Source: Lachnospiraceae bacterium (GTDB taxonomy: Bacteria > Bacillota > Clostridia > Lachnospirales > Lachnospiraceae). From it: a DNA stretch of 64,000 nucleotides. Shown here one piece after another: positions 52,889 through 61,600 of the stretch. Every line of letters starts with the position of its first letter. Position 1 is the first letter of the stretch. The notes beneath the pieces were generated by a model. That model worked only from the letters and a program-made list of their open reading frames with translations. It did no database searches and was not told the DNA's origin. The stretch lies in assembly GCA_017468395.1 (NCBI GenBank), contig JAFUIR010000004.1, positions 1 to 64,000 of the forward strand, written 5' to 3'. The position numbers and the translations under genes are program-made.

Positions 52889-53692
52889 TTATTTACTTTG
52901 AAGTACTCTTGGGTTCAAAATCATTTCATAAGTTCCCCTTCCGGCTACTTCCTGCTCCGGCGCTGCAATAAAAATTTTTGTCTGTCTGTTCGGTACGCCG
53001 TCCAGTTCCACAATCATCTCATCCACCATGTACCCTTGCATAATTCCGTGAGCGCACCCGACACTGTGGTAGGGAATAATCCGAAAAAAATCCGGCATTC
53101 CAAGAGGCCATAGCCGTTCTAACACACTTTGATTTACTACACAAACCGGTGCACCGCTGAGAGGCTCTGTCAACCCGTTACCCGTATCAAAAAGTGCATC
53201 TACCGTCACGGCTGCCTTGCCTGAAATAAGGGTTACTTTGCAGGATACCTCTCTCTTTTTTCTATTTTCCATTATGTAAGATATAAGCAGATACAAAAGC
53301 CCGCCAAAGCCCATTACCAGAGCAATACCGGTTGTGTTTTCCATAATCCCCTCAAAATACTTTGACAGCATATAAACTGCACCTCCAAACAGGAAGGAGT
53401 ATCCCAGAAGATTTTCAAAAAGTTTCTTATACCCGCTTAAATTTTTCGGACAAAAGGCAACCTTAATCATAAGCACAGAGGCTACAGACGTCTGTATGAG
53501 CAAACTGACTATTCCCGGTAAAACTGTGATAATCAAGCCAACCACATAAACAAAAGCTCCTATTAGAGAAGCACCTATGAGCCTTAGACGAGTGGCAGTA
53601 CGTCCGGCGCTGATGTTGGTCAGCATAAGCAAATATAAATTCATCACAAAATTCACCAAAAAGAGTGTGTCTACATAAATCTCATAATACAT
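52889..53692 (-). CDS. spoIIGA: Sigma-E processing protease SpoIIGA
   Basis: The 267-aa membrane aspartic protease cleaves pro-sigma-E on receiving the forespore signal SpoIIR. Five hydrophobic segments fill residues 9-140. The C-terminal cytoplasmic half has the catalytic aspartate in [10 protein letters not shown] (Asp169, DTG motif), followed by [11 protein letters not shown] and ending NPRVL. Only one DTG is present, so it acts as a dimer, as known for the family. It is immediately upstream of sigE. Possible Spo0A boxes lie in its promoter. Confidence 0.96.
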   Translation of the reverse strand: MYYEIYVDTLFLVNFVMNLYLLMLTNISAGRTATRLRLIGASLIGAFVYVVGLIITVLPGIVSLLIQTSVASVLMIKVAFCPKNLSGYKKLFENLLGYSFLFGGAVYMLSKYFEGIMENTTGIALVMGFGGLLYLLISYIMENRKKREVSCKVTLISGKAAVTVDALFDTGNGLTEPLSGAPVCVVNQSVLERLWPLGMPDFFRIIPYHSVGCAHGIMQGYMVDEMIVELDGVPNRQTKIFIAAPEQEVAGRGTYEMILNPRVLQSK

Positions 53693-53717
53693 ACCTGTTA
53701 CCCATGCCTTTATAATG

Positions 53718-53793
53718 ATTATAAAGGGCTTCGGGTAAGGAATTTGTCGTTATTCCAAAATGAGAAAGTGCTTTTTCGCGGCAGATTTCGACA
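53718..53793 (-). promoter_or_regulatory. Predicted Spo0A-controlled spoIIG promoter
   Basis: Minus strand -10 TATAAT at 53723-53718. A perfect Spo0A box TGTCGAA is at 53793-53787 on the minus strand. A second, degenerate one (TGTCGTT, plus strand) is at 53745-53751. Measured from the expected start these are near -80 and -37, as at the B. subtilis spoIIG promoter. No good -35 with normal spacing is seen, again as expected for an activator-dependent promoter. Confidence 0.48.
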
Positions 53794-53795
53794 CA

Positions 53796-53825
53796 TAAAA
53801 AAAGAGACTGGTAAAAACCAGTCTC
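53796..53825 (-). terminator. Terminator of ftsZ
   Basis: Minus strand: GAGACTGGT and ACCAGTCTC form a perfect 9-bp stem, followed by seven T. It lies 18 bases after the ftsZ stop codon and closes the dcw transcript. Confidence 0.95.
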
Positions 53826-53842
53826 AAAATATGCTTGTCCTA

Positions 53843-55003
53843 TTATTTTTTCTGAAGGAAATCAGGAATCTTCAATGACTTCTCTTCTACGGATGCGCGG
53901 ATGTCTGTGGGCTTGTTAATGCCGATGGTGGGCTTGGAAGCCGTTACACCGGGAGTAGCCAAAGCGCCGGGGGTTTTGGTGATAGGATTTGCTTTCAAAG
54001 ATGTAGGTGCAATATATGTAAATCCGCTACCTAATCTTGCAGCTGTATTTATCTTATCCTCCAAACCTGTAGCAATAACAGTAATTACACAAGTATCAGC
54101 TTTGCTTGCATCATACATAGCACCAAAGATAATGTTTACATCGTCTCCTGCCAAATCCTGTACATAACTTACTGCATCGGATGCGTCTGTCAGTGTAATA
54201 TCACCGGTTACGTTAATGATAACATGTGTAGCACCGGTAATGGTTGTCTCAAGCAACGGGCTTTCTACAGCCATCTTAACTGCATCCAGAGCCTTATCAT
54301 CACCTTTGCCTTCGCCGATACCGATATGGGCAATACCCTTGTCCTTCATAACAGTCTGCACATCTGCGAAGTCCAGATTGATGATGGAAGGAACATTAAT
54401 CAGGTCGGTAATACCCTGCACTGCCTGTTGCAGTACTTCATCGGCCTTTTTCAAAGCTTCAGGCATTGTGGTACGTCTGTCAACGATTTCCAACAATTTA
54501 TCATTAGGAATAACAATCAGTGTATCCACATTTTCTTTAATTCTTTCGATACCACTCAAAGCATTAGACATACGGGTCTTTGCTTCAAAACGGAAAGGTT
54601 TGGTCACAACACCTACCGTTAAAATACCCATGTCTTTTGCAATTTTGGCAACAATAGGTGCCGCACCTGTACCGGTACCGCCACCCATACCACAGGTAAC
54701 AAATACCATGTCCGCACCTTTCAGTGCCGCAGAAATTTCCTCAGCACTTTCCTCAGCTGCCTTTTCACCGACTTCCGGTCTGGCACCTGCTCCAAGTCCT
54801 TTTGTCAATTTCTCGCCAATCTGTAACAGTTTCGGTGCTTTACACAACTGAAGAGCCTGTTTATCAGTATTTACCCCGATAAACTCTACTCCGTCAATAC
54901 ATTCATCAATCATTCTATTAACAGCATTATTACCTGCTCCGCCAACACCTACGACGATAATTTTTGCAGCAGATTCTGCATCGTTTGTCTTAATTTCCAG
55001 CAA
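53843..55003 (-). CDS. ftsZ: Cell division protein FtsZ
   Basis: The 386-aa tubulin homologue polymerises into the division ring. GTP-binding [11 protein letters not shown], the tubulin signature [10 protein letters not shown], the T7 loop ([12 protein letters not shown]) and the conserved C-terminal peptide IPDFLQKK are present. The open frame extends to 55084, but a GGAGG at 55011-55015 is positioned eight bases before a TTG at 55003, giving [15 protein letters not shown], a typical clostridial FtsZ N-terminus. I therefore chose TTG. Upstream is a sigma-A type promoter, so ftsZ is probably transcribed both from it and by readthrough. Confidence 0.96.
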   Translation of the reverse strand: MLEIKTNDAESAAKIIVVGVGGAGNNAVNRMIDECIDGVEFIGVNTDKQALQLCKAPKLLQIGEKLTKGLGAGARPEVGEKAAEESAEEISAALKGADMVFVTCGMGGGTGTGAAPIVAKIAKDMGILTVGVVTKPFRFEAKTRMSNALSGIERIKENVDTLIVIPNDKLLEIVDRRTTMPEALKKADEVLQQAVQGITDLINVPSIINLDFADVQTVMKDKGIAHIGIGEGKGDDKALDAVKMAVESPLLETTITGATHVIINVTGDITLTDASDAVSYVQDLAGDDVNIIFGAMYDASKADTCVITVIATGLEDKINTAARLGSGFTYIAPTSLKANPITKTPGALATPGVTASKPTIGINKPTDIRASVEEKSLKIPDFLQKK

Positions 55004-55055
55004 AGGTTTTTCCTCCTTCATTTCGCATATGGACGCAAAGGCAGCCCATACAACT

Positions 55056-55084
55056 ATCATATAATTATTTTTCCAATTTATCAA
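55056..55084 (-). promoter_or_regulatory. Sigma-A promoter before ftsZ
   Basis: Minus strand: TTGATA (55084-55079), 17 bases, TATGAT (55061-55056). The leader to the TTG start is about 45 bases. It lies in the only sizeable gap (119 bases) of the late dcw cluster. Confidence 0.5.
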
Positions 55085-55122
55085 CCTATTTTTTTAATAA
55101 AATCGTGTTTTTTTCTTATCTT

Positions 55123-55869
55123 TTAACTATCAGGTTCGAAGGTATAAGTTTTTACATTTTTATTATAATTTTGTATATTCAACGTCCCTTTCATACCTTC
55201 CAATTTGGGCAGTTGTTTCTTCAAAAGATTTATTTTTTCATCTAACTGCTCGTCCGTCCCAAATTCCACTCGGATGTCCCCTAAATGAATAGTCATCTCC
55301 TCTTTCCCATTAAAATAAATTCTTTCTGCCGGCAAATTGGCATCGGAAAGAGTTTGGGTCACTCTCAAAATCTTGTAAAAAATATCACTATTTTCCACGG
55401 GAAGGGGCTCTCCTACCACGATATAGTCAAAGTCAAGTCCTGTAATCTGGGGCATTCCCAAAGTTCGCACATTGGAACTTTCCACCACAGTCCCATCTTT
55501 ATCAAAATAAATATACCGCCCCAAATACTCTATGTAGCCTGCCAATGATTTCTCATAAACGGAAATCCGTATGGTGTCCGGTGCCGGTACCGTTACATCC
55601 ATGGCCGCTATAAAAGGCACTCCGGTAATACTTTTATCCTTGTACTTAAGAGACAAATACAGGGAATTATTTCCAAGAGGACCTTCCATAACAATGTCCA
55701 TAATTTCTTCTTTGGTATAATGCACATTGCCGTCCACATATACGTTTTCTATTTTATAATAATCCAGCAGATAATAAATTACACCAAGCAAAGCTGCCAG
55801 TAGTGCAAGGCTTCCCAGCACTGCCGGCCATCGCTTTTTTCGCCTTCGTCTTTTTCCGTATTTATACAC
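55123..55869 (-). CDS. ftsQ: Cell division protein FtsQ/DivIB
   Basis: The 248-aa protein has a basic cytoplasmic N-terminus (YKYGKRRRRKKR), one transmembrane segment (about residues 14-36), a POTRA domain (IENVYVDGNVHYTKEEIMDI, then VPAPDTIRISVYEK) and a beta domain (YIYFDKDGTVVESS). It bridges early and late divisome proteins. The start is a GTG at 55869 that overlaps the end of murA in another frame; GGAG lies rather far upstream, so translational coupling is likely. Order murA, ftsQ, ftsZ fits clostridial dcw clusters. Confidence 0.9.
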   Translation of the reverse strand: MYKYGKRRRRKKRWPAVLGSLALLAALLGVIYYLLDYYKIENVYVDGNVHYTKEEIMDIVMEGPLGNNSLYLSLKYKDKSITGVPFIAAMDVTVPAPDTIRISVYEKSLAGYIEYLGRYIYFDKDGTVVESSNVRTLGMPQITGLDFDYIVVGEPLPVENSDIFYKILRVTQTLSDANLPAERIYFNGKEEMTIHLGDIRVEFGTDEQLDEKINLLKKQLPKLEGMKGTLNIQNYNKNVKTYTFEPDS

Positions 55870-57115
55870 TGTAAATCCGCGCTCCTAACTCTCTTAAATC
55901 CCGGCAGATGTTCACATATCCCCGGTCAATATAAATAGTATCTTTTATGCCGGTTTCCCCTTGCGCCGAAAGTCCGGCTATCACAAGAGCCGCACCGCCC
56001 CGCAGTTCCCTGGCTGTTACCACAGCACCTTTTAACCGTTCCTGCCCCTCTATATGCACTGTTCTTGCATCTACCTGCTGTACCTTTGCCCCCATATTTA
56101 CAAGGTCTGGCACAATGCGGAATCTGTTTTCAAAAATATTCTCTTTTACTTCACTGCTTCCGTCTGCCACCGCAAGCACCGAAAGAAGCGGTGATTGTAA
56201 ATCCGTGGGAAATCCCGGATAAACAGCCGTTTGCACCTTGGAAACCGCCTTAGGCCTTTTGGGTGCCTGCATATAAATTTCCTGCCGGCTTTTTTGAATA
56301 AAAGCACCCATCTGCTCCGTTATATCCAGCAGTGCATCCATCTCTTTTACCGGCGCATTTTTCAAAAGAATCTCTCCCCCGGCAGCCATACAGGCAAGGA
56401 CATAGGTTCCTGCCGCAATACGGTCCTTGGGGATTTCGTATTCTGCGCCGTAAAGTTTCTCTACGCCTTCAATGCATATCTGTTCCGTTCCTGCGCCCTC
56501 AATTTGGGCACCGCAGGCCTTCAAAAAGTCGCACAAAGCCACTACTTCCGGCTCTTTTGCCGCTCCTTGAATCTCGGTTTTCCCTTTTGCCAAAACACCT
56601 GCCAAAATAATATTCTCCGTGGCTCCAACGCTGGCACATTCTAAAGTAATCCTGCCGCCCTGCAGTTTCTTGGACCAGGCATACAGCATACTGTCGTTTT
56701 CACCAAAACAGACATTCATCTGCTTTAACGCCTTAATATGCATATCAATGGGACGCTTCCCTATGACACAGCCTCCGGGATACTCTAACGCTGCCTTTCC
56801 GCATCTGCCCAAAAGAGCACCCAGCAAAGTCAGGGAGGAACGCATACCTTTCACTGCATCCGCAGGCATTTCCCCCATACAGATGTTTACAGGTTCTATG
56901 GCAATGGCATCTCCTTCCCATCTGGTAACGCACCCAAGGCTTTCCAAAAGTTTCTGCATATAAAATACATCTGCTATCCGCGGACAGCCTTTTAACAGGC
57001 ATTTCCCCGAAACAAGAAGGGTTGCCGCCATAATCGGAAGAGCCGCATTTTTTGACCCTTGAATCTTTATCGCTCCCTGAAGTGGTATCCCACCGTGTAT
57101 GTGAATTGTTCCCAC
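55862..57115 (-). CDS. murA: UDP-GlcNAc 1-carboxyvinyltransferase MurA
   Basis: The 417-aa enzyme carries out the first committed step of peptidoglycan synthesis, adding enolpyruvate to UDP-GlcNAc. KIQGSKNAALPIMAA is at the start, and the catalytic cysteine is kept in PGGCVIGKRPIDMH, so fosfomycin should react with it. I chose GTG 57115, because the GGAGG ends only one base before the upstream ATG 57121 but is seven bases before this GTG. That GGAGG lies inside an inverted repeat that may hide it. Firmicutes often carry two MurA proteins; which one this is cannot be told. Confidence 0.95.
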   Translation of the reverse strand: MGTIHIHGGIPLQGAIKIQGSKNAALPIMAATLLVSGKCLLKGCPRIADVFYMQKLLESLGCVTRWEGDAIAIEPVNICMGEMPADAVKGMRSSLTLLGALLGRCGKAALEYPGGCVIGKRPIDMHIKALKQMNVCFGENDSMLYAWSKKLQGGRITLECASVGATENIILAGVLAKGKTEIQGAAKEPEVVALCDFLKACGAQIEGAGTEQICIEGVEKLYGAEYEIPKDRIAAGTYVLACMAAGGEILLKNAPVKEMDALLDITEQMGAFIQKSRQEIYMQAPKRPKAVSKVQTAVYPGFPTDLQSPLLSVLAVADGSSEVKENIFENRFRIVPDLVNMGAKVQQVDARTVHIEGQERLKGAVVTARELRGGAALVIAGLSAQGETGIKDTIYIDRGYVNICRDLRELGARIYSV

Positions 57116-57121
57116 GCTCAT

Positions 57122-57160
57122 GCCTCCGCTTGATTTTTATGTTCTATCTTATGCGGAGGC
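57122..57160 (-). promoter_or_regulatory. Hairpin enclosing the murA ribosome binding site
   Basis: GCCTCCGC (57122-57129) and GCGGAGGC (57153-57160) are exact 8-bp inverted repeats with a 23-base loop. The minus-strand GGAGG of murA is one arm. A short hairpin GGTA/TACC followed by six T lies just upstream (57165-57183). Together they look like a leader that limits murA expression. Confidence 0.6.
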
Positions 57161-57190
57161 GCAAAAAAGGTATCTTGTACCCTTTACACT

Positions 57191-58342
57191 CTACATTTCC
57201 TTCAATTGTATTCTCTTTGCCACGTTCAGCACCATCCCCATTTCTACCAAAAGGAACATGACAGACGAACCGCCATAACTGATAAAAGGCAGGGAAATAC
57301 CTGTGTTTGGTATAGTATTGGTTACTACGGCAATATTCAAAATCACCTGAATGGCTATATGTCCCAGTACCCCCACTACCAAAAGTGCCCCAAACAAATC
57401 CGGCGCATTATTGGCAATAACCATAAGTCTCCAGATAAGCATCAAGAACATCAGGATAATGGAAATAGCACCGAAAAGTCCCAGTTCCTCACAGATAATG
57501 GAGAAAATCATATCATTTTGGGCCTCAGGAATAAAGCCAAGTTTCTGCATACTCTGTCCCAGACCTTTTCCCCAGATACCACCGGAACCGATGGCATACA
57601 ACGCCTGTAACGTCTGGAAACCTTTTCCGTCCGCATAAGCCTCCGGGTCAAGCCATGCCAAAATACGCTCTCCACGGAAATCCAATCCGCTGGTATCTGC
57701 CAGATTGACAATGGCATAGATACCCACTGCCGCCACCGCTATTACAAGCAGCGCCATAACTACAAATTTTTTATAATCGGGACTTGCTACAAACAACATT
57801 AAAATTGCAATACCCATAATGATAATGGCAGAACTCATATTACTGGTAATCCGCCAAACCATAAGCACAATGGGAACAGGCACCATAAGCACCATGAAAA
57901 ATCCTTTTGCCTTTCGTATTCCTTTTCCCATTTTGCTGACCAAAACCGCCAGACACAAAATCATGGCAAGTTTTGCCACCTCCGCCGGTTGCAGGGATAT
58001 GCCCGCTACAATCAGCCATCTTTTTGCACCGTTTGCCTCTTTACCAAAAGGAATGATGAGCAAAATAAGTACCGCTGCAACCGCATATGCCAGCCCTGCG
58101 AACTTTGCCCAAAAATGATAAGGAATATTGGCTACCACTATCATGGCAATCAAGCCCAAAATGGATGCAAATAACTGTTTTTCCAGAAAGAAGGTGGAGC
58201 GTCCGTAATCCTGCGCCGCCTCATAAGAACTGGTGGAAAAAATCATTACCAGACCAAATCCCAGCAAAAACAGGATAATGAGCAGCAAACTATAGTCAAA
58301 AAAATATTCAGATTGTCCCTTTCTTTTCGCCTTACCTGCCAC
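57191..58342 (-). CDS. FtsW/SpoVE family lipid II polymerase
   Basis: The 383-aa SEDS protein has ten hydrophobic segments. Conserved blocks are RWLIVAGISLQPAEVAKLAM with the catalytic-loop region GLDFRGERILAWLDPE, GSGGIWGKGLGQS, FIPEAQNDMIFSIICEELG, and GISLPFISYGGSS at the end. It polymerises lipid II glycan strands with a class B PBP. Position between murD and murA suggests FtsW (vegetative) or SpoVE (sporulation); sequence alone does not separate them. The start is GTG 58342 after GGAGAG. Two class B PBP genes are upstream as potential partners. Confidence 0.95.
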   Translation of the reverse strand: MAGKAKRKGQSEYFFDYSLLLIILFLLGFGLVMIFSTSSYEAAQDYGRSTFFLEKQLFASILGLIAMIVVANIPYHFWAKFAGLAYAVAAVLILLIIPFGKEANGAKRWLIVAGISLQPAEVAKLAMILCLAVLVSKMGKGIRKAKGFFMVLMVPVPIVLMVWRITSNMSSAIIIMGIAILMLFVASPDYKKFVVMALLVIAVAAVGIYAIVNLADTSGLDFRGERILAWLDPEAYADGKGFQTLQALYAIGSGGIWGKGLGQSMQKLGFIPEAQNDMIFSIICEELGLFGAISIILMFLMLIWRLMVIANNAPDLFGALLVVGVLGHIAIQVILNIAVVTNTIPNTGISLPFISYGGSSVMFLLVEMGMVLNVAKRIQLKEM

Positions 58343-58343
58343 T

Positions 58344-59708
58344 CTATCTCTCCTTCAGTCCGTTTACCATGTCTTTAAAAATCTTTCCTCTGACTTCGTA
58401 GTTCGGGAACATTCCCCAACTTGCACAGGCGGGTGAAAGCAGTACTGCATCTCCGGGAACCGCCCTTTTTACACAAATATCAAAGGCCTCTTCAAAGGTA
58501 TCTGCCATAACGATGTCACAAAATCCGTGTTTTCTTGCACAATCAGCAATTTTTTCACGGGTCTGGCCAATCAGCACCAGACACTTTACTTTGCCCTCAA
58601 AAGCCTCAATCCACTCATCATATTCACTCTGTTTGTCATATCCACCGCCAATCAGCACCGTGGGCGTACTCATGGCTTTGATGCCCTGAATAGCCGCATC
58701 CGGATTGGTTCCTTTGGAATCATTATAATATTTAACGCCATTCTTGGTAGCCACATATTCGATGCGGTGCTCCACTGCGTGGAATTCCCGAATTACCTTC
58801 AAAATGGTTTCCATGGGTACTCCCATACTCTCGGCAATAGCAATGGCTGCCATCACGTTTTCTACGTTGCAAAGTCCCACCAGATTCATGTCACTGTGCA
58901 CGTTCAAAATTTCTGTTACATTTCCCTGAGCAGCCTTACAAATCATATCACCCTTTAAGAAATAACCTTCGTCCAGTTCACGGGCAGAAGAAAACCACTT
59001 CACAGACGCAGGGCATCTGTCACCAAAAGCCCTTGTATACTCATTTTCATAATTGAGCACACAAGTCTCCTCTTTGGTCTGGTTTATAGCCACGGCTTCC
59101 TTTGCTTCCACATAAGCTTCCATGGTGTGATGTCTGTTCAAATGGTCCGGTGTCACATTCAAAATAGCGGACACTGCGGGTTTAAAAGTATGTACAGTCT
59201 CTAACTGGAAACTGCTGATTTCTCCTACTGTCACAGAATTTTCCGTGGTCTTATCTGCCTCCGTGGTATAGGGATTTCCAATGTTTCCCACCACAAATAC
59301 CTGCTCAAAATGAGCCTTCATAATATCTCCCACAAGTGTGGTAGTGGTGGTCTTTCCATTAGTTCCCGTAATGGCAATGACCTTTCCTTTTTCCTGCATA
59401 TAGCCCAGTTCAATTTCTCCTAAAATGGGAATGTTTCTTTCCCGAAAACCATTTACAAAGACCGTATCCGTAGGCACTCCGGGACTTAAAACAAGTGCAT
59501 CTACTGTATTTTCTATCTCTTTTGGCAAGGTAACTGCCACGCACTTGGCACTTACGCCCTCCGGCAATTTTTCCGCCAAAAGTTCTTCTGTCATTTTCTC
59601 ATTTTCATCAAATAAAATCGGGGTTGCTCCCATCTTCTGCAGCAAACTGACTGCACCGATACCACTGATTCCCGAGCCAACCACTAACACATTTTTTCCA
59701 CGTAACAT
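58344..59708 (-). CDS. murD: UDP-N-acetylmuramoylalanine-D-glutamate ligase MurD
   Basis: The 454-aa ATP-dependent ligase adds D-Glu to UDP-MurNAc-Ala. An N-terminal Rossmann-like part (VLVVGSGISGIGAV) binds the uridine substrate, then comes the ATP loop ITGTNGKTTTT, the metal/lysine region NVTPDHLNRH, and C-terminal YNDSKGTNPDAAI. ATG 59708 is preceded by GGGAGG at 11 bases. In most clostridia mraY precedes murD; here the previous gene is a PBP only 33 bases upstream. Confidence 0.96.
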   Translation of the reverse strand: MLRGKNVLVVGSGISGIGAVSLLQKMGATPILFDENEKMTEELLAEKLPEGVSAKCVAVTLPKEIENTVDALVLSPGVPTDTVFVNGFRERNIPILGEIELGYMQEKGKVIAITGTNGKTTTTTLVGDIMKAHFEQVFVVGNIGNPYTTEADKTTENSVTVGEISSFQLETVHTFKPAVSAILNVTPDHLNRHHTMEAYVEAKEAVAINQTKEETCVLNYENEYTRAFGDRCPASVKWFSSARELDEGYFLKGDMICKAAQGNVTEILNVHSDMNLVGLCNVENVMAAIAIAESMGVPMETILKVIREFHAVEHRIEYVATKNGVKYYNDSKGTNPDAAIQGIKAMSTPTVLIGGGYDKQSEYDEWIEAFEGKVKCLVLIGQTREKIADCARKHGFCDIVMADTFEEAFDICVKRAVPGDAVLLSPACASWGMFPNYEVRGKIFKDMVNGLKER

Positions 59709-59741
59709 TTCTGCTAAAACCTCCCCGTCCGGGTTTTTATA

Positions 59742-61538
59742 TTACTCTTCATTATAATCCATTATGCCTAAATAAGGAAGAATATTTTCAAAAAGCTGAC
59801 GCACAATGGGCGCCGCTATGACTCCGCCGTAATATTGCCCCTTGGGATGATTGATAATGGCAATGGCAATTACCTGCGGATTATCCGCCGGCGCAAATCC
59901 CACAAAAGACGCAATATAAACACCCCGTCCTCTGGGAAGCGTCTCGCTGGTTGCGGTTTTACCTCCAATGGCCACTCCCTCAATGGCCGCATTTTTTCCG
60001 CCGCCTTCGGACACCACCATCTCCAAAATTTCCCGCATGGTCGCCGAAGTTTCCTCAGATACTATACCTGTAGTTACCGGATATTGCAAGGTCTCCACCA
60101 AATTTCCGTCTTTGTCCGTCACTTCCACTCCAAAATGGGGTGTCACTCGGTTTCCGCCGTTTACAATGGAAGAAATCGTGGTAACAAGCTGTATAGGAGA
60201 AATCTGGAATGACTGGCCAAAAGACATGGTAGCCAGTTCCACAGCTTCAATATTCTCTTTTTTATGCATAATGGTTCCTGCTTCACCGGGCAAATCCACC
60301 CCGGTTTTCGTCAAAAGTCCAAACTGTTTAAAATAATCATAAAAGGCATCCCGTCCCACCGAAAGTCCTACCGTCACAAAGGCCGGGTTACAAGAGTTCA
60401 TGGTGGCGTGAACAAAATCCTCTGAGCCATGACCGGTAGTTTTGTGACAGCGGATGCGTCTGTCTTCCACCATAACATAACCGGGGCAATAAAAGGAACT
60501 GCTCTTAGACACTGCGCCGCTTTCAAGCCCTGCCGCCGCAGTAATTACTTTAAAAGTGGAGCCCGGTTCATAAGTATCGTTGATGCAACCGTTACGCCAC
60601 ATTTTATTTAGGGCGTTCTGTAATTCCTCTCCGGTAAGTTCTGCTACGTCTGCTGTAGCACTTTCCCCGTTTTCTTCACCGGAAGCTGCTTCCCCACCTT
60701 CTGCCGGCTCTTCCACAGGCAGTTCATAGGGATGATTTAAGTCAAATTCCGGCGTATTGACCATAGCCAGAATTTCCCCGTTTTGGGGATTCATCACTAT
60801 GATGGAAACACTTTCTGCCTCCTTGGTTTCCATGGCCTGATAAGCCAGTTGGGTGGCATAACTTTGGATATTCATGTCCATGCTGATATGCAGGTCGCTT
60901 CCGTCTATGGGCTCTATTCGGCTTTCTCCCGCCTCGTCCACTTCCACTCCTCTGGCGTCTGTCACTGTCAAAATGGTACCGGATTTTCCTGCAAGATATT
61001 CCTCATAAATCACTTCCAGACCTATAATCCCCTGATTATCACTTCCCGTAAAGCCCAAAACTTTGGAAGCCAGGTCATCATATGGATAATACCTTTTATA
61101 GTCTTCATCTACCTTTACTCCGGCAAGATCCGCTTCCCGGATGCGGTCTCCGATTTCTTTATCCACATTACTTTTTATTCTCTCAATGGAAGAATACTTT
61201 TCCACACGTTTTCGCACATATTCTTCTGTCAGTCCCAGTTCCTCCGTCAGCAATTTAATTATGGCCTCCGGGTCTTCTATCTGGTTGTGAATAACCGACA
61301 CGGTACATACCGTTCTGTTGTCTGCAATTACTGTTCCGTTTCTGTCGATGATTCTTCCCCTTGCTGCTTTAATGCTCCGCTCTCTCTCATGTAGTTGTGT
61401 AGCCAGTTGCGAATAATAATCCGTTCTCCAGACCATAAGATAAAAAAGCCTGCCAAAAAGCCCTACCAGCACAAAAGCACAAAGAAAAAAAACCACCACA
61501 ATCTTTTTTCTGATATAAGTCCGATTATTTTCTACCAA
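59742..61538 (-). CDS. Class B penicillin-binding protein, SpoVD type
   Basis: The 598-aa transpeptidase has one N-terminal membrane segment (about residues 11-34), a dimerisation domain and a transpeptidase domain with STFK (PGSTFKVITAAAG) and SCN (MNSCNPAFV). The third motif reads KTAT (GGKTATSETLPRG) instead of the usual KTGT. An acidic Glu/Gly/Ala insert (about residues 276-305) precedes the STFK. No PASTA domains follow, unlike B. subtilis SpoVD. The start is a TTG at 61538, with GAGG eight bases upstream inside a terminator-like stem. It follows a second class B PBP. One of the pair probably serves division and the other sporulation. Confidence 0.9.
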   Translation of the reverse strand: MVENNRTYIRKKIVVVFFLCAFVLVGLFGRLFYLMVWRTDYYSQLATQLHERERSIKAARGRIIDRNGTVIADNRTVCTVSVIHNQIEDPEAIIKLLTEELGLTEEYVRKRVEKYSSIERIKSNVDKEIGDRIREADLAGVKVDEDYKRYYPYDDLASKVLGFTGSDNQGIIGLEVIYEEYLAGKSGTILTVTDARGVEVDEAGESRIEPIDGSDLHISMDMNIQSYATQLAYQAMETKEAESVSIIVMNPQNGEILAMVNTPEFDLNHPYELPVEEPAEGGEAASGEENGESATADVAELTGEELQNALNKMWRNGCINDTYEPGSTFKVITAAAGLESGAVSKSSSFYCPGYVMVEDRRIRCHKTTGHGSEDFVHATMNSCNPAFVTVGLSVGRDAFYDYFKQFGLLTKTGVDLPGEAGTIMHKKENIEAVELATMSFGQSFQISPIQLVTTISSIVNGGNRVTPHFGVEVTDKDGNLVETLQYPVTTGIVSEETSATMREILEMVVSEGGGKNAAIEGVAIGGKTATSETLPRGRGVYIASFVGFAPADNPQVIAIAIINHPKGQYYGGVIAAPIVRQLFENILPYLGIMDYNEE

Positions 61539-61540
61539 TG

Positions 61541-61594
61541 CAAAAACCTCATAAAAAGGGTATTACTACACTGTATTCCCACCTTTATGAGGTT
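61541..61594 (-). terminator. Attenuator-like hairpin covering the PBP start
   Basis: AACCTCATAAA (61545-61555) and TTTATGAGGTT (61584-61594) form a perfect 11-bp stem, with an inner pairing of GGG and CCC. On the minus strand it is followed by TTTTTG, as in an intrinsic terminator. The GAGG ribosome binding site of the next gene is the 3' arm, and the TTG start comes two bases after the G. Folding would therefore lower both transcription and translation of the downstream PBP. Confidence 0.78.
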
Positions 61595-61600
61595 ATGTAT

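Noticed and set aside
55004-55084. Extended FtsZ start at 55084 or ATG 55021
   Set aside because: The extension contains the promoter and ribosome binding site, and no site precedes ATG 55021; TTG 55003 fits GGAGG spacing and the usual FtsZ N-terminus.
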